Assembly: GCF_900187445.1 (NCBI RefSeq)
Contig: NZ_FYEB01000002.1
Coordinates: 1-64,000, forward strand
Direction of reading: 5' to 3'
DNA length: 64,000 nt
Source of the DNA: Pseudomonas sp. Irchel s3b2
GTDB lineage: Bacteria; Pseudomonadota; Gammaproteobacteria; Pseudomonadales; Pseudomonadaceae
Shown here piece by piece: positions 46,284-56,139 of this stretch. A model generated the notes under the pieces. It was not told where the DNA came from, searched no databases, and was given only the letters and a program-made list of their open reading frames with translations. Made by a program: the position numbers and the translations under genes. Numbering within the stretch: position 1 is the first letter of the stretch; every line of letters begins with the position of its first letter.

Positions 46284-47861
46284 ATGAATTTCATTCTTTA
46301 CTCGGCCGTGAACGATAGCCTGACTCGTCAAACAGTCGGTCGTCCTCAATACGATTATGCGTTTATCCTCCAGGCTTACCGACGGGTGCTCGAAAGCTTT
46401 GGAAGCGTTCATATCGTGGCGTCGATCGCCGAGGTCGACCCCCTTGCCCGGCGACTGTCGCAAGAGCATCAGGAAAGTCTTTTCCTCTCGTTCGCCGCGC
46501 CACATGACACTCCCACTGACCTGAGCTGCCCGACCGTGTGCGTGGTGGCCTGGGAGTTCGACTCGATTCCCGCTGAACAAGAGAGCAGCGACCCGCAGCA
46601 AGACTGGCGTCGTATCCTTGGTATTCACGGTCGAGTCATCACGCTCTCGAGCCATGCCGCGCGGGCGATCCGTAAAGCGTTGGGCGAGGACTTCCCGGTG
46701 CTGGTCCTGCCCGTGCCGCTTTGGCAAGATTTCGCCATCTCTGGCGAACCCGTGCAGCAGGTGCCGATTAACCCCGGGACCACCGTTGATATCACCGGCT
46801 GCATTCTCGATACGCGGGTGCTTGGGCTGCGCGCCGACGATCTGCTTCCACCGGTGCCTACCGCTGAAGAGCTGGCGCGCATTGAGGCGCTGAAGCCTCC
46901 ACCCCTGACGCCACATCGACGCTTCATTATTGCCAAGCACTATCTGCGGGCCTGGGTTCGGGACATTGTTCGTGGCTCGTCACTGCCGGAGGGTGGCCAT
47001 CGAATCCAGTATCTGAAGCAGTGGTATTGGGAAGGCGTTCAAGATCTTTTATCGGACACCTTGCGTTCGCGGCTGGCCAGGTACCTGCCGGGCGTGGCGG
47101 GTCCGTTACCCATACCTGCAGCGCCACCACTCGATTTGCCGGACCTCGGCCAGCGGGCCGAAACCCGGGTCGATGGCGTGGTGTATGTCAGTGCGTTCGA
47201 CCCCAAGGATGGCCGCAGTAATTGGCCGCGACTGATCTCGGCGTTTTGTTGGGCGTTTCGTGACACGCCCGACGCCACGCTGGTGTTGAGAATCACCCAG
47301 GCCGATCTTGCGACTTATTACGTCGAAGTGCTCACCGTGCTTAGACAGCTTTCACCGTTTGCCTGTCGAGTGGTTGTGTTGCATGGCGAACTGGATGAGC
47401 CGCAATCGGCTCGGCTTTACCAGGCTGCGAGCTTCTACGTGAACGCCTCACATTGCGAAGGACTGTGTCTTCCATTGATGGAGTTCATGGCCCGCGGCAC
47501 GCCGGCCATCGCGCCAAATCACAGTGCCATGGAGGACTACATCGACGAAACCGTGGCGTTCGTGGTCAAGTCCAGCGCCGAGCCCGCGGCTTGGCCTCAG
47601 GATGTCCGCACGCTTTATCGCACCCGGCAATATCGGCCGGATTGGGGCTCGCTGAAAATCGCGTTCCAGCAAAGTTACGCGATGGTCAAGGAACACCCGC
47701 AGACCTACGAGGCCATGTCGGGTGCTGCCATGGCGCGCATGCACGATTACTGCCTGGTCACTTCCTGGCAACCGCGCCTGCTGGCGTTTCTCGGACAACC
47801 GATGGCGGGCGAGGTGGAAACGGCCTCGGCCGTCAACGTGGCGGATAACGCATCATGCTGA
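46284..47861 (+). CDS. Glycosyltransferase (CPA modification, PA5455/PA5456-like)
   Basis: GT4-family glycosyltransferase of 525 aa from ATG 46284 (MNFILYSAVNDSLTRQTVG). This start aligns with that of the downstream paralogue (MLILIYSETNQSTITQNLG), whereas an upstream ATG at 46260 lacks similarity. The nucleotide-sugar motif EGLCLPLME is present. The N-terminal half (about 160-290) contains a divergent segment missing from the paralogue. It is divergent from the CPA operon. In P. aeruginosa the adjacent PA5455-PA5459 genes are, as I recall, needed for mature CPA. Confidence 0.8.
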   Translation: MNFILYSAVNDSLTRQTVGRPQYDYAFILQAYRRVLESFGSVHIVASIAEVDPLARRLSQEHQESLFLSFAAPHDTPTDLSCPTVCVVAWEFDSIPAEQESSDPQQDWRRILGIHGRVITLSSHAARAIRKALGEDFPVLVLPVPLWQDFAISGEPVQQVPINPGTTVDITGCILDTRVLGLRADDLLPPVPTAEELARIEALKPPPLTPHRRFIIAKHYLRAWVRDIVRGSSLPEGGHRIQYLKQWYWEGVQDLLSDTLRSRLARYLPGVAGPLPIPAAPPLDLPDLGQRAETRVDGVVYVSAFDPKDGRSNWPRLISAFCWAFRDTPDATLVLRITQADLATYYVEVLTVLRQLSPFACRVVVLHGELDEPQSARLYQAASFYVNASHCEGLCLPLMEFMARGTPAIAPNHSAMEDYIDETVAFVVKSSAEPAAWPQDVRTLYRTRQYRPDWGSLKIAFQQSYAMVKEHPQTYEAMSGAAMARMHDYCLVTSWQPRLLAFLGQPMAGEVETASAVNVADNASC

Positions 47862-50035
47862 TCCTGATTTATTCGGAAACCAATCAGAGCACCATCACCC
47901 AGAATCTTGGCCGTGCTGAATACAGTTACTACTTCGTACTCAAGGAATTTCGCCCGGTACTCGAACGACTGGGCACGGTGCTGGAAGTCACCAACCCCGA
48001 TGAGGAGGTCGACCGCCTTTACGGTGAATGCCTGGCCCGGGATGAAGCCTGCGTGTTTCTGTCGTTCTCGCCTCCCCACCGCACTGCCACTCACTATGCG
48101 TGCCCGACCGTTCCGGTGTTTGCATGGGAATTCAGCACCATTCCAGACGAAAGCTGGTACGACGATCCGCGCAACGATTGGCGCAATGTTCTGGCTTCGA
48201 CAGGTGCGGCGATTACCCATTCCAGCTACACGGTCAATGCGGTGCGCAATGCCATGGGCGCCGATTACCCCATCACCGCGATACCTTCTCCGGTGTGGGA
48301 CCGATTCTGTGCACGGGGACGGCAATTGGAACGGCGGCCGCTGGCTCGCCAGGTCAAACTCAAGCTCAAGGGGCTGTTGGTCGATAGCCGGGCAGTCGAC
48401 CTGCGGGCTTATGCTCCAGCGCCGTTGCGCACAGGCTCAGGCATTGACTTTAAGGCACCGGCTGGTGAGCGAGAGCTGACGCTCGACGGCGTTGTCTACA
48501 CGTCGGTGTTCAATCCCTGCGATGGCCGTAAAAACTGGGAGGATATGCTCAGCGCTTTTTGCTCCACATTCCGTGATGTGGAAGACGCGACGCTGGTTTT
48601 GAAGTTGACCCATTTCGATGCCAGGCAGGCGCTGAGCGATCTGCTGCCCAAGCTGTACCAGAATCAGCCCTATCGTTGCCGGATCGTATTGATCTACGGG
48701 TATCTGGCGGACGTGGATTACGAGCAGTTGGTGCAGGCAACCAGTTACGTGGTGAACACGTCCCACGGTGAAGGTCAGTGTCTGCCGCTGATGGAGTTCA
48801 TGTCCTGCGGCAAACCCGCGGTGGCACCGTCGAACACGGCGATGGGCGACTACGTCGATGCCGATAACACCTTCATCGTCGAGTCGACAGAAGAGCTGAC
48901 CAACTGGCCTCATGATCCACGCTCTGCCTACCGCACGTTGCGCTATACCGCCAATTGGGAGTCGCTGTGCCAGGCCTATCAGGCCAGTTATGAAGTGGCC
49001 CGACACGAGAGCGAGCGCTACGCGATCATGTCGGCCCATGCCATAGACCGCCTGGAGGCATTCTGCAGCCAGGACCGTACCTGCACGCGGTTGAAAGTGT
49101 TCATCGCCGATGTGCTTGAACAACACAAAGTGCACGGCAAACCTGTAGATCGCGTGGCGGCCCAGCTCCAGCGCAAGGAGGAGGAAGCCGTGCAAGCGGC
49201 GAACGTCTTCGAAGGCGCTACCTCGCCTCGCGACTGTGGCCTGCGCGATGCAGTACTGGATGGCTGGTTTCTCAACGACAGCGGTGAACTGCTCAAGGGC
49301 TTCGCTATCACGGCAGAGGACACGTTCCTGGATGTGGGATGCGGCGAGGGTGGTTCAACGCTGTTTGCCGTGCGCCAGGGTGCTTCAGTGATATTCACCG
49401 ACAGCGAGCTGGACAAGGTGCAGGACCTTGCCCGACGCGTTGTGGCGGAATCTGGCGTAGCCAGCCTCGGATTGGTCAGTAACAGCCTGCCGCTACCATT
49501 GCGCGATGGCTGCGCGAGCAAGATTGTGTGCACGGAAGTGCTTGAGCATGTCGATGAGCCTGAACAGTTCATGGCTGAGCTGGTGCGCATGGGGCGCCCG
49601 GGTGCGCAATATTTGATCAGCGTGCCGGATCCGGTCGGTGAGCACTTGCAAAAAGGCATCGCGCCGCCGAGCTACTATCAGTCCCCCAACCATATCCAGA
49701 TCTTTTCCCGTGAACGCTTTACCGAGCTTGTCGAGAACGCAGGACTGGTCATCGAGCACCGTCAATCCAGCGGCTTTTTCTGGGTCATGGGCATGATTTT
49801 TTTCTGGGCCAGCGAACGCGCCGGGGGCAACGATCTCAGTGGTGCCGTTCGTGACCGGATTCACGCGCCATACCCCCCTCTGATGGAGAGCTGGGCGAGA
49901 ACCTGGCAAGACCTGCTGGCGCAACCCAATGGGCTGGCGATCAAGCAGATGCTCGATCAGTTCATGCCCAAGAGTCAGGTGATCATCGCCCGCAAACCGA
50001 CGGAGGCTGAGGCGACGTCCAGGAGGACAGCATGA
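47855..50035 (+). CDS. Glycosyltransferase-methyltransferase fusion (CPA modification)
   Basis: A 726-aa two-domain protein. Residues 1-430 are a GT4-type glycosyltransferase paralogous to the preceding gene (MLILIYSETNQSTITQ..., motif EGQCLPLME). Residues about 465-715 are a class I SAM methyltransferase with FLDVGCGEGG, VCTEVLEHVDEPEQF and a C-terminal KSQVIIARKP. That C-terminal domain is clearly paralogous to the separate methyltransferase at 51174-52010. The start overlaps the previous stop by 7 nt, and the stop overlaps the acyltransferase start (ATGA). Transfer of a sugar and its O-methylation by one chain is the simplest reading. Confidence 0.85.
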   Translation: MLILIYSETNQSTITQNLGRAEYSYYFVLKEFRPVLERLGTVLEVTNPDEEVDRLYGECLARDEACVFLSFSPPHRTATHYACPTVPVFAWEFSTIPDESWYDDPRNDWRNVLASTGAAITHSSYTVNAVRNAMGADYPITAIPSPVWDRFCARGRQLERRPLARQVKLKLKGLLVDSRAVDLRAYAPAPLRTGSGIDFKAPAGERELTLDGVVYTSVFNPCDGRKNWEDMLSAFCSTFRDVEDATLVLKLTHFDARQALSDLLPKLYQNQPYRCRIVLIYGYLADVDYEQLVQATSYVVNTSHGEGQCLPLMEFMSCGKPAVAPSNTAMGDYVDADNTFIVESTEELTNWPHDPRSAYRTLRYTANWESLCQAYQASYEVARHESERYAIMSAHAIDRLEAFCSQDRTCTRLKVFIADVLEQHKVHGKPVDRVAAQLQRKEEEAVQAANVFEGATSPRDCGLRDAVLDGWFLNDSGELLKGFAITAEDTFLDVGCGEGGSTLFAVRQGASVIFTDSELDKVQDLARRVVAESGVASLGLVSNSLPLPLRDGCASKIVCTEVLEHVDEPEQFMAELVRMGRPGAQYLISVPDPVGEHLQKGIAPPSYYQSPNHIQIFSRERFTELVENAGLVIEHRQSSGFFWVMGMIFFWASERAGGNDLSGAVRDRIHAPYPPLMESWARTWQDLLAQPNGLAIKQMLDQFMPKSQVIIARKPTEAEATSRRTA

Positions 50036-51180
50036 GCAACAAACGGATCATGGATATCGAGTTGTTGCGGGGCATTGCGGTGCTCGGTGTGCTGTTCCAT
50101 CACCTGCACATCAACTTGTTTGCGTCGCCACTGCTGCAGACCATCAGTGTCTATGGGCAATTCTGGTGGGGCGTCGATCTGTTTTTTGCCATCTCTGGAT
50201 TTGTCATCGCGCGCAGTCTGATACCGGCATTGCAAGGCTGCAGTACACGCCAGGAATGCTGGCAGCAGATTCGCAACTTCTGGCTACGCCGAGCTTTTCG
50301 TTTGTTGCCTTCAGCGTGGTTGTGGTTGACGTTGACGCTGCTGGCCTGTGTGTTTCTCAACCGCGCCGGCGCGTTCGGTTCGCTCCATGCCAATGTGCAA
50401 GCCACCCTGGCCGGGCTGGCGCAATACGCTAATTTCCGTTTCGCCGACAGCTTCCTTCACTACGAATACGGTGCCAGTTTCGTCTACTGGAGCCTGTCTC
50501 TGGAGGAGCAGTTCTACCTGTTGTTTCCGTTGATGATTCTGCTCTGCCGCAAGTACCTGGCTTGGGCGCTGTTGGCGCTGGTGGCGGTGCAGCTATTGAC
50601 GTCACGCACGCCGATGCTGATGGTGGTGCGAACCGATGCACTGGCCCTCGGCGTGCTGTTGGCCATGTGGAGTGTGCGACCTGGTTATCTGCGCTGGGAA
50701 CCGACATTCTTGCGCCGGCCATGGGCTGGCGTCTCGGTGCTGGTGGTCATCGTCGTGCTGCTGAGTATGCTGGCGGCCGATCGATTTCAGCCTACCCAGT
50801 ACCGTGTCGGCGTGATTGCCATGCTCAGCGCGGTGCTGGTTTGGGTGGCGTCCTACAACCGCGACTACCTGATACCACGTGGACTGCTGAAAAATCTGAT
50901 GACTTGGGTCGGCAGCCGTTCCTACGGGATTTATCTGATCCACATCCCGGCCTACTTTCTGGTCCGTGAATTCACCTTACGCTTGCAGGCGGTCGGTCTG
51001 CCCAACCCGGCCGGCCAGCCGATCCTGACGTTGCTGATCGCTTGCGGGCTGATCGCCCTGTTGAGTGAGTTCAACTACCGCTTCATTGAAATGCCCCTGC
51101 GTAATCGCGGCGCCTCGCTGGTGCAACGTTTGGGCACGTCCCGAACCGCCATCCCATCCTCTGGAGCCACCTCATGCTGA
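50032..51180 (+). CDS. Membrane O-acyltransferase (OafA/YrhL family)
   Basis: Acyltransferase-3 family protein of 382 aa with about ten membrane helices. It starts MSNKRIMDIELLRGIAVLGVLFHHL, containing the conserved Arg-Gly and His-His features of the active site, followed by WWGVDLFFAISGFVIAR. Such enzymes acetylate polysaccharides at the membrane. It is coupled to the fusion gene and to the following methyltransferase (7-nt overlap). It corresponds by context to P. aeruginosa PA5458, an assignment that I have from memory only. Confidence 0.87.
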   Translation: MSNKRIMDIELLRGIAVLGVLFHHLHINLFASPLLQTISVYGQFWWGVDLFFAISGFVIARSLIPALQGCSTRQECWQQIRNFWLRRAFRLLPSAWLWLTLTLLACVFLNRAGAFGSLHANVQATLAGLAQYANFRFADSFLHYEYGASFVYWSLSLEEQFYLLFPLMILLCRKYLAWALLALVAVQLLTSRTPMLMVVRTDALALGVLLAMWSVRPGYLRWEPTFLRRPWAGVSVLVVIVVLLSMLAADRFQPTQYRVGVIAMLSAVLVWVASYNRDYLIPRGLLKNLMTWVGSRSYGIYLIHIPAYFLVREFTLRLQAVGLPNPAGQPILTLLIACGLIALLSEFNYRFIEMPLRNRGASLVQRLGTSRTAIPSSGATSC

Positions 51181-52010
51181 GCCTTTTGAAGAAACTCACG
51201 GGCATGCCCGCTGCCACCCAGCCGCTGACGCCAGTACCCTCGGTCCCGGACAAAGTCGACCCGTACATGCTCGGCTTGCACGACGCGATGCTCAGCGGCT
51301 GGTTCAACCAGCAAACCGGTGAGCTATTCACCGGTTTCCCGGTCAGCCCTGAGGACACCCTGCTGGACGTGGGCTGCGGTGACGGTGGCAACGTGCATTT
51401 CTGCGGCATGCGCGGGGCGAAGATCATCATCGCCGACATCGATGCGGCCAAGGTTGAAGCGACTCATAAGCGCTTGAGCGACACGCCGGCGCGGGGCATC
51501 GAGTGCCACGTCACGGACTGCAACCCGCTGCCGATTGCTGACGCGACCGCAACCCGGGTGGTGTCCACCGAAGTCATTGAACACGTCGACGATCCGGCGC
51601 AGTTCCTCGCCGAACTGGTGCGGGTCGGCAAGCCCGGGGCGCTGTATTTGCTCAGCGTTCCGCACCCGAGCTCCGAAGACCTGCAAAAAGACATCGCCGC
51701 GCCAGAGTATTTCCAGAAGCCCAACCACATTCGCATCATCAGCGAAGAGCAGTTCAAGGCGATGGTCAGCGACGCCGGCCTGGAAGTCATCAGCCACAGC
51801 CAGTACGGGTTCTATTGGTCGATGTGGATGCTGTTGTTCTGGGAGGCCAAGGTTGATCTCAGCAACGCTGACCATCCGTTGCTCAACCATTGGGCCAACA
51901 CCTGGCAAGCCGTTCTGTCCTCGCCGCGGGGCGCGCAGATCAAACAGGCGCTGGATGCGGTGGTGGCGAAAAGTCAGGTGATCATTGCCCGCAAGCCAAT
52001 GGCTGAGTAG
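51174..52010 (+). CDS. SAM-dependent methyltransferase (CPA modification)
   Basis: A 278-aa class I methyltransferase with LLDVGCGDGGNVHF (about residues 63-76), VSTEVIEHVDDPAQF and C-terminal KSQVIIARKPMAE. It aligns along nearly its whole length with the C-terminal domain of the fusion two genes upstream. Rhamnan ends in P. aeruginosa CPA carry O-methylation, so it may cap or modify the chain. It is the last gene of the divergent four-gene unit and is followed by a REPIN. Confidence 0.88.
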   Translation: MLSLLKKLTGMPAATQPLTPVPSVPDKVDPYMLGLHDAMLSGWFNQQTGELFTGFPVSPEDTLLDVGCGDGGNVHFCGMRGAKIIIADIDAAKVEATHKRLSDTPARGIECHVTDCNPLPIADATATRVVSTEVIEHVDDPAQFLAELVRVGKPGALYLLSVPHPSSEDLQKDIAAPEYFQKPNHIRIISEEQFKAMVSDAGLEVISHSQYGFYWSMWMLLFWEAKVDLSNADHPLLNHWANTWQAVLSSPRGAQIKQALDAVVAKSQVIIARKPMAE

Positions 52011-52037
52011 GCTGCCGGGAATTCGTAAGAGATCAAT

Positions 52038-52169
52038 TGTGGCGAGGGAGCTTGCTCCCGCTGGGCTGCGAAGCAGCCCCGCATTTCATCAGACACGCCA
52101 CCGTGGCAGCATTTGTGACTGCTGCGCCCGAACGCGGACCGGCCGGCGGGAGCAAGCTCCCTCGCCACA
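52038..52169. repeat. REPIN
   Basis: Perfect 24-bp inverted REP arms at 52038-52061 and 52146-52169, with the GTGGCGAGGGAGCTTGCTCC core, flank an 84-nt variable middle. It lies between the methyltransferase and the DUF3142 gene and is the same family as the element at 36731-36850. Confidence 0.93.
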
Positions 52170-52186
52170 GAGGATGAGGGGTCATT

Positions 52187-53380
52187 GTGTTTTTCATTCG
52201 TCTGTCGGCCTTGCTCGCCGCATTGCTGCTGCTCAACGGTTGCGAGCGACAGGACGCGCCGCCGCTCGATCAGCAACTCTATGTCTGGCAACGACAATGG
52301 ACGCCGGCCCATGACGCTGCGCTGCGCGACAGCCGTGCCGATTTCTCGACCTTGCGCGTGCTGGCTTTGCAGGTGTTTCCGCAGGCCGGCTGGAGCCGGG
52401 CGTGGATCGATCCGGCGCTGCTCAAGCGTGATGGTCGGCCGCTGATTGCAGTGATTCGTCTGGATGGCCAGCTCAAGGGGCTGGATCAGGACGAGGTCAC
52501 CGCGCAAATCCAGCAAGTACTCAGCGATTGGCAAGGGCAGGGGCTGATCGTCTCCGGCGTGGAAATCGACCACGATGCGGGTAACGCCCGGCTACCGGCC
52601 TACCGCGAATTCCTCACGCATTTACGCGCTGTTCTGCCGGCTTCATTGCCACTGAGCATCACCGCGTTGCCGGCCTGGCTCCACAGCCCTGAATTGCCGG
52701 CGCTGCTGGCGACGGTCGACAGCAGCGTCTTGCAGGTGCACGCGGTGAGCGATCCACGGCGTGGGCTGTTCGACCCGGATCGGGCGCGGCAGTGGGCCAA
52801 GGCCTGGAGCCGAATTACCTCGAAACCATTTTATCTGGCGCTGCCGGCTTATGGCGTGGCGCTGTTGCCGGGGGCCGGTGGCGCGCCGGTCGTGGAAAGC
52901 GAAGTGCCGATCGAGCGGGGTGGCAAGCGCCGTGAGTTACTGGCGGATCCGCTCCAGTTGAGCAAGCTGGGCGCCGAGTTACGCGCCGATCCGCCGGCTC
53001 ATCTGGCCGGGCTGATCTGGTTTCGTCTGCCGCTGGCCAATGATCGCAGGGCCTGGAGCCTGACGACGCTAATTGCGGTGGTGCGTGGCGATACGCTCGA
53101 CACTCGTGTGGGGCTGAAGCTCTCGACGCAGGACGGCCTCTACGACATTAGCGTCAGCAACCAAGGCAACCTCGACAGCGCCTGGCCCGAACGCCTGACG
53201 CTGGCGGTGCAGGGCTGCGAGGGCGCCGATGCATTGGCCGGTTATGCGTTGCAACAGCGCCCCGATCTGCTTACCTTCACCCGCCTGCGCGAGGGTCGAA
53301 TCCCGGCCGGCGGGCAGCGCGCCATCGGTTGGGCACGCTGCGCACATATTGATCAAGGAGGTTCGAATGTTCACCCGTAA
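52187..53380 (+). CDS. DUF3142 lipoprotein
   Basis: A 397-aa protein with an N-terminal lipoprotein signal (MFFIRLSALLAALLLLNGCE, Cys19) and a TIM-barrel-like DUF3142 region (about 30-280). Visible blocks include SGVEIDHDAG, LSITALPAWL and IWFRLPLANDRRAW. Start GTG at 52187 follows GAGGGG. Its 3' end overlaps the next gene by 14 nt, so the two are coupled. The family's function is unknown, and I do not assign one. Confidence 0.8.
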   Translation: MFFIRLSALLAALLLLNGCERQDAPPLDQQLYVWQRQWTPAHDAALRDSRADFSTLRVLALQVFPQAGWSRAWIDPALLKRDGRPLIAVIRLDGQLKGLDQDEVTAQIQQVLSDWQGQGLIVSGVEIDHDAGNARLPAYREFLTHLRAVLPASLPLSITALPAWLHSPELPALLATVDSSVLQVHAVSDPRRGLFDPDRARQWAKAWSRITSKPFYLALPAYGVALLPGAGGAPVVESEVPIERGGKRRELLADPLQLSKLGAELRADPPAHLAGLIWFRLPLANDRRAWSLTTLIAVVRGDTLDTRVGLKLSTQDGLYDISVSNQGNLDSAWPERLTLAVQGCEGADALAGYALQQRPDLLTFTRLREGRIPAGGQRAIGWARCAHIDQGGSNVHP

Positions 53381-55499
53381 CTGGCCCCGCCATGTGCTTT
53401 GCCTGAGCCTCAGCCTGCCGTTGGGTTCGGCGCTGGCCTGCGGGCCGGACTTCCCCATGCGCCTGCTGGACAACCGTGGCCAGTCGCTGGCGGAACTGCC
53501 GGAAGGCAACTTCAACGTCGAGATCAACCGCCTCGGGCATCCCATCGCGGGACTGAAAAATGCCACCGCAGCCACCAACATTCCGGGGGACGGTTACGGC
53601 GATGCGCCGGATTACGCGGGTCAGCGCAACACCGCCGAACAGGTCGGTCTGACGCCTGAACAGCAAGCGCTGGTGCAACAGCTGCGCAGCCTGACCGATG
53701 CCCGTCAGGTTGAAGAGCAAGGCTCGAATCTGCCGACCGAGCACATGTTCTATCTGGCGGGTGCTGTGGCGTTCAACGCCGGTGACCATGGTTTGGCCGC
53801 CGAATACTTTCAGAAGGTGCTGGCGCTGCCGGCGGATCAACGTGCGTTGCGCAGTACCTGGGCGGCTTACTCGTTGGGGCGGGCACTGTTTGCCATGAGT
53901 TCAGAGGCGGGCGCGGGTCCCGACCTGTTGGCTCAATCTCGAAAGGCTTTCGAGCAGACTCGTCAATTGAGTATCGACGGCTTCAGCGACCCGTTGGAGC
54001 TGGGTGTCGCCAGCCTCGGCGAAGAAGCGCGAGTAGCCCGCACTGCGGGTGATTGGGACAGCGCCATTGAACTCTACGCCACGCAGAACCTCCACGGTTC
54101 GGCAGTGGGTTATAGCTCGCTGAAGCTGTTGATGGCCGATCTGGCGGCGATGCCTGACGATCAATTGGCCGGTTTGCTCAAGGGCAAAGCGGTGCAGCAA
54201 CTGGTGACAGCGTCGTTGATCAGTCGACTGGGCTGGTCATTCGGTGATCAGCCGCCGAACGAACAGAAACTGATCAAGCTGCTGCAAAACAGCACCCGTG
54301 GCAGCCTGGATAACGCTGATCGCCTGGCGGCGATGAATTATCAACAAGGCGATTACGCCAGCGCCAAAGCCTTCCTTGAGCTGGCCGGTGACGGCGGCCT
54401 CGCGTGGTGGCTGCGGGCCAAACTGGCGTTGCGTGATGGCGACAAAAACGCTGCCGCTGCGGCCTATGCCAAGGCAGCCCAGGCCTTCCCGCAGAACGAG
54501 TCTTGGGGCGAACGACGGACCCCGGACTGGGATTACGAAACAGTGCAGCCCAAGTGCCGGGTCGACGGCGAAAGCGCGATCCTGGCCCTGCAGCGTGGGG
54601 ATTATCTGCAAGCCTTTGATCAGCTCTATCGCAGCCAAAGCATTTACTGGTACGACGCAGCCACCGTGGCCGAGCGGGTGCTGACCCTCGATGAACTCAA
54701 GCAATACGTCGACACTCAGGTGCCGGTACCGCCGCCGCTCAGCCAGCAGGATCGCGATAATTATGTGCCATTGCCGGTGGCTGCGAACCTGCGCAATTTG
54801 CTCGGGCGGCGCCTGCTGCGTGAAGAACGTTACGACGAAGCCCCGGCTTACTTCGACAACGTCGATCTGCAGAACAAGGCCAAGGCGTATGGGCAGTTGC
54901 GTCAGGAGGCGGACGCTGCCTGGTGGCCGACCAAACGTGCCGCGGCGTTGTTCAATGCCGCTGGGATGGCACGCCGATGGGGAATGGAGCTTCTCGGCTA
55001 CGAAATGGCGCCGGATTACGCCACATTTGGTGGTAATTACAGCCTTGAGAGCCGTGAGCTAAAGGTCGGCCCGTTAGTGGCTGAAGATGAAGTCCTGCGT
55101 CAGCAAGCCAGCGCTGCTCAACCCGATGAGCGCTACCACTATCGTTATGTTGCAACGGCTTTGGCCAGTCGTGCTGCCGATAATCTGCCCCATACCAGCC
55201 AGGCTTTTGCGGCGGTGTTGTGTGCGGCGGCGGGGTGGAACACCAGCCTTGAAGAGGAAAGTGCCTTCTATCAACGCTATGTGAAAGAAGGCCCGTACGT
55301 GGATTGGGCGGAGAACTTCGGTCACCAATGCCCTTATCCCGACTTTGAAAACGCCAGCAAACGTTATGTCACCCAGGCCACCGATGCTACGCGTTCGATG
55401 CTGCGGCCCTACAAGAAACCGGTGCAGGTAGGCGCTATTGTGGCGATCACGGCGGCGGCTTTGCTGCTGATCAGTCGCCGCCGCCGTAGAGCGCGATAA
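53367..55499 (+). CDS. Exported protein with TPR-like repeats and C-terminal membrane anchor, unknown function
   Basis: A 710-aa protein from ATG 53367 (MFTRNWPRHVLCLSLSLPLG), preceded by AGGAGG. An in-frame start at 53229 is rejected. It has a signal peptide ending near ALAC (residue 25), a long alpha-helical, Ala-rich body with TPR-like alternation (for example AFNAGDHGLAAEYFQKVLALP), paired cysteines, and a single C-terminal helix (about 686-703) followed by a basic tail RRRRRAR. I do not recognise the family. The overlap with the DUF3142 lipoprotein suggests a joint envelope role. Confidence 0.75.
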   Translation: MFTRNWPRHVLCLSLSLPLGSALACGPDFPMRLLDNRGQSLAELPEGNFNVEINRLGHPIAGLKNATAATNIPGDGYGDAPDYAGQRNTAEQVGLTPEQQALVQQLRSLTDARQVEEQGSNLPTEHMFYLAGAVAFNAGDHGLAAEYFQKVLALPADQRALRSTWAAYSLGRALFAMSSEAGAGPDLLAQSRKAFEQTRQLSIDGFSDPLELGVASLGEEARVARTAGDWDSAIELYATQNLHGSAVGYSSLKLLMADLAAMPDDQLAGLLKGKAVQQLVTASLISRLGWSFGDQPPNEQKLIKLLQNSTRGSLDNADRLAAMNYQQGDYASAKAFLELAGDGGLAWWLRAKLALRDGDKNAAAAAYAKAAQAFPQNESWGERRTPDWDYETVQPKCRVDGESAILALQRGDYLQAFDQLYRSQSIYWYDAATVAERVLTLDELKQYVDTQVPVPPPLSQQDRDNYVPLPVAANLRNLLGRRLLREERYDEAPAYFDNVDLQNKAKAYGQLRQEADAAWWPTKRAAALFNAAGMARRWGMELLGYEMAPDYATFGGNYSLESRELKVGPLVAEDEVLRQQASAAQPDERYHYRYVATALASRAADNLPHTSQAFAAVLCAAAGWNTSLEEESAFYQRYVKEGPYVDWAENFGHQCPYPDFENASKRYVTQATDATRSMLRPYKKPVQVGAIVAITAAALLLISRRRRRAR

Positions 55500-55509
55500 C
55501 CCTCAAGCC

Positions 55510-56139
55510 TCAAGCCTGCTGCACAAAGGTCAGCCGCACCGCGAAGCCAATCAGCAGGCTACCGAACAACCACTGCTGCACCCGCTGGGCCGAGGGACTG
55601 CGTTGCAGCCAGCGGCCCAGTGCGGCGCCGACCAGCGCGTAGGCGCTGTCGAACAACAACCCGACACCGACCAGCATCACGCCCAGTGTCGCAAATTGCG
55701 CGAGCACTGGCCCGGCATGCGGCTCAATGAACTGGGGCAACAGCACCGAACAGAACAGCAGCGCCTTGGGGTTAAGCAGGTTGGTCAGCAAACCGCGCTG
55801 GATCGCCTCGCGCCAATGCGGTTTTTCGGTGGTTGCGTCGGAACCGCTCAAGCCAGGCAGCATCGTGGTGCGCAGGCACTGAATGCCGATCCACAGCAGG
55901 TACGCGGCCCCGACCAGGCGCACCACGTCAAAAGTCCAGGGCGCCGTCTTGAACAGCGCCGCCAAACCCAACGCCGCCAAGGCCACATGACAACCACGCG
56001 CCACGCCCAGCCCCAACGCCGTGGCCAGCGCCGCGCCTTTGCCCTGACGTGCGCCGGTCTGCAGCAGCAGAATCATGTCCGGGCCGGGCAACAGGTACAC
56101 CACCGCCAGTGCCATGAAAAACAGCCAGAGTCCTGCCAT
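55510..56139 (-). CDS. LysE-family amino-acid exporter
   Basis: Inner-membrane transporter of 209 aa with six helices, beginning MAGLWLFFMALAVVYLLPGPDM. The GPDM motif and later helix patterns mark the LysE/RhtB family. The start at 56139 fits the family, and four codons upstream are excluded. It is transcribed away from a divergent Lrp/AsnC-family regulator (145 nt apart), a common regulator-exporter pairing. Confidence 0.87.
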   Translation of the reverse strand: MAGLWLFFMALAVVYLLPGPDMILLLQTGARQGKGAALATALGLGVARGCHVALAALGLAALFKTAPWTFDVVRLVGAAYLLWIGIQCLRTTMLPGLSGSDATTEKPHWREAIQRGLLTNLLNPKALLFCSVLLPQFIEPHAGPVLAQFATLGVMLVGVGLLFDSAYALVGAALGRWLQRSPSAQRVQQWLFGSLLIGFAVRLTFVQQA

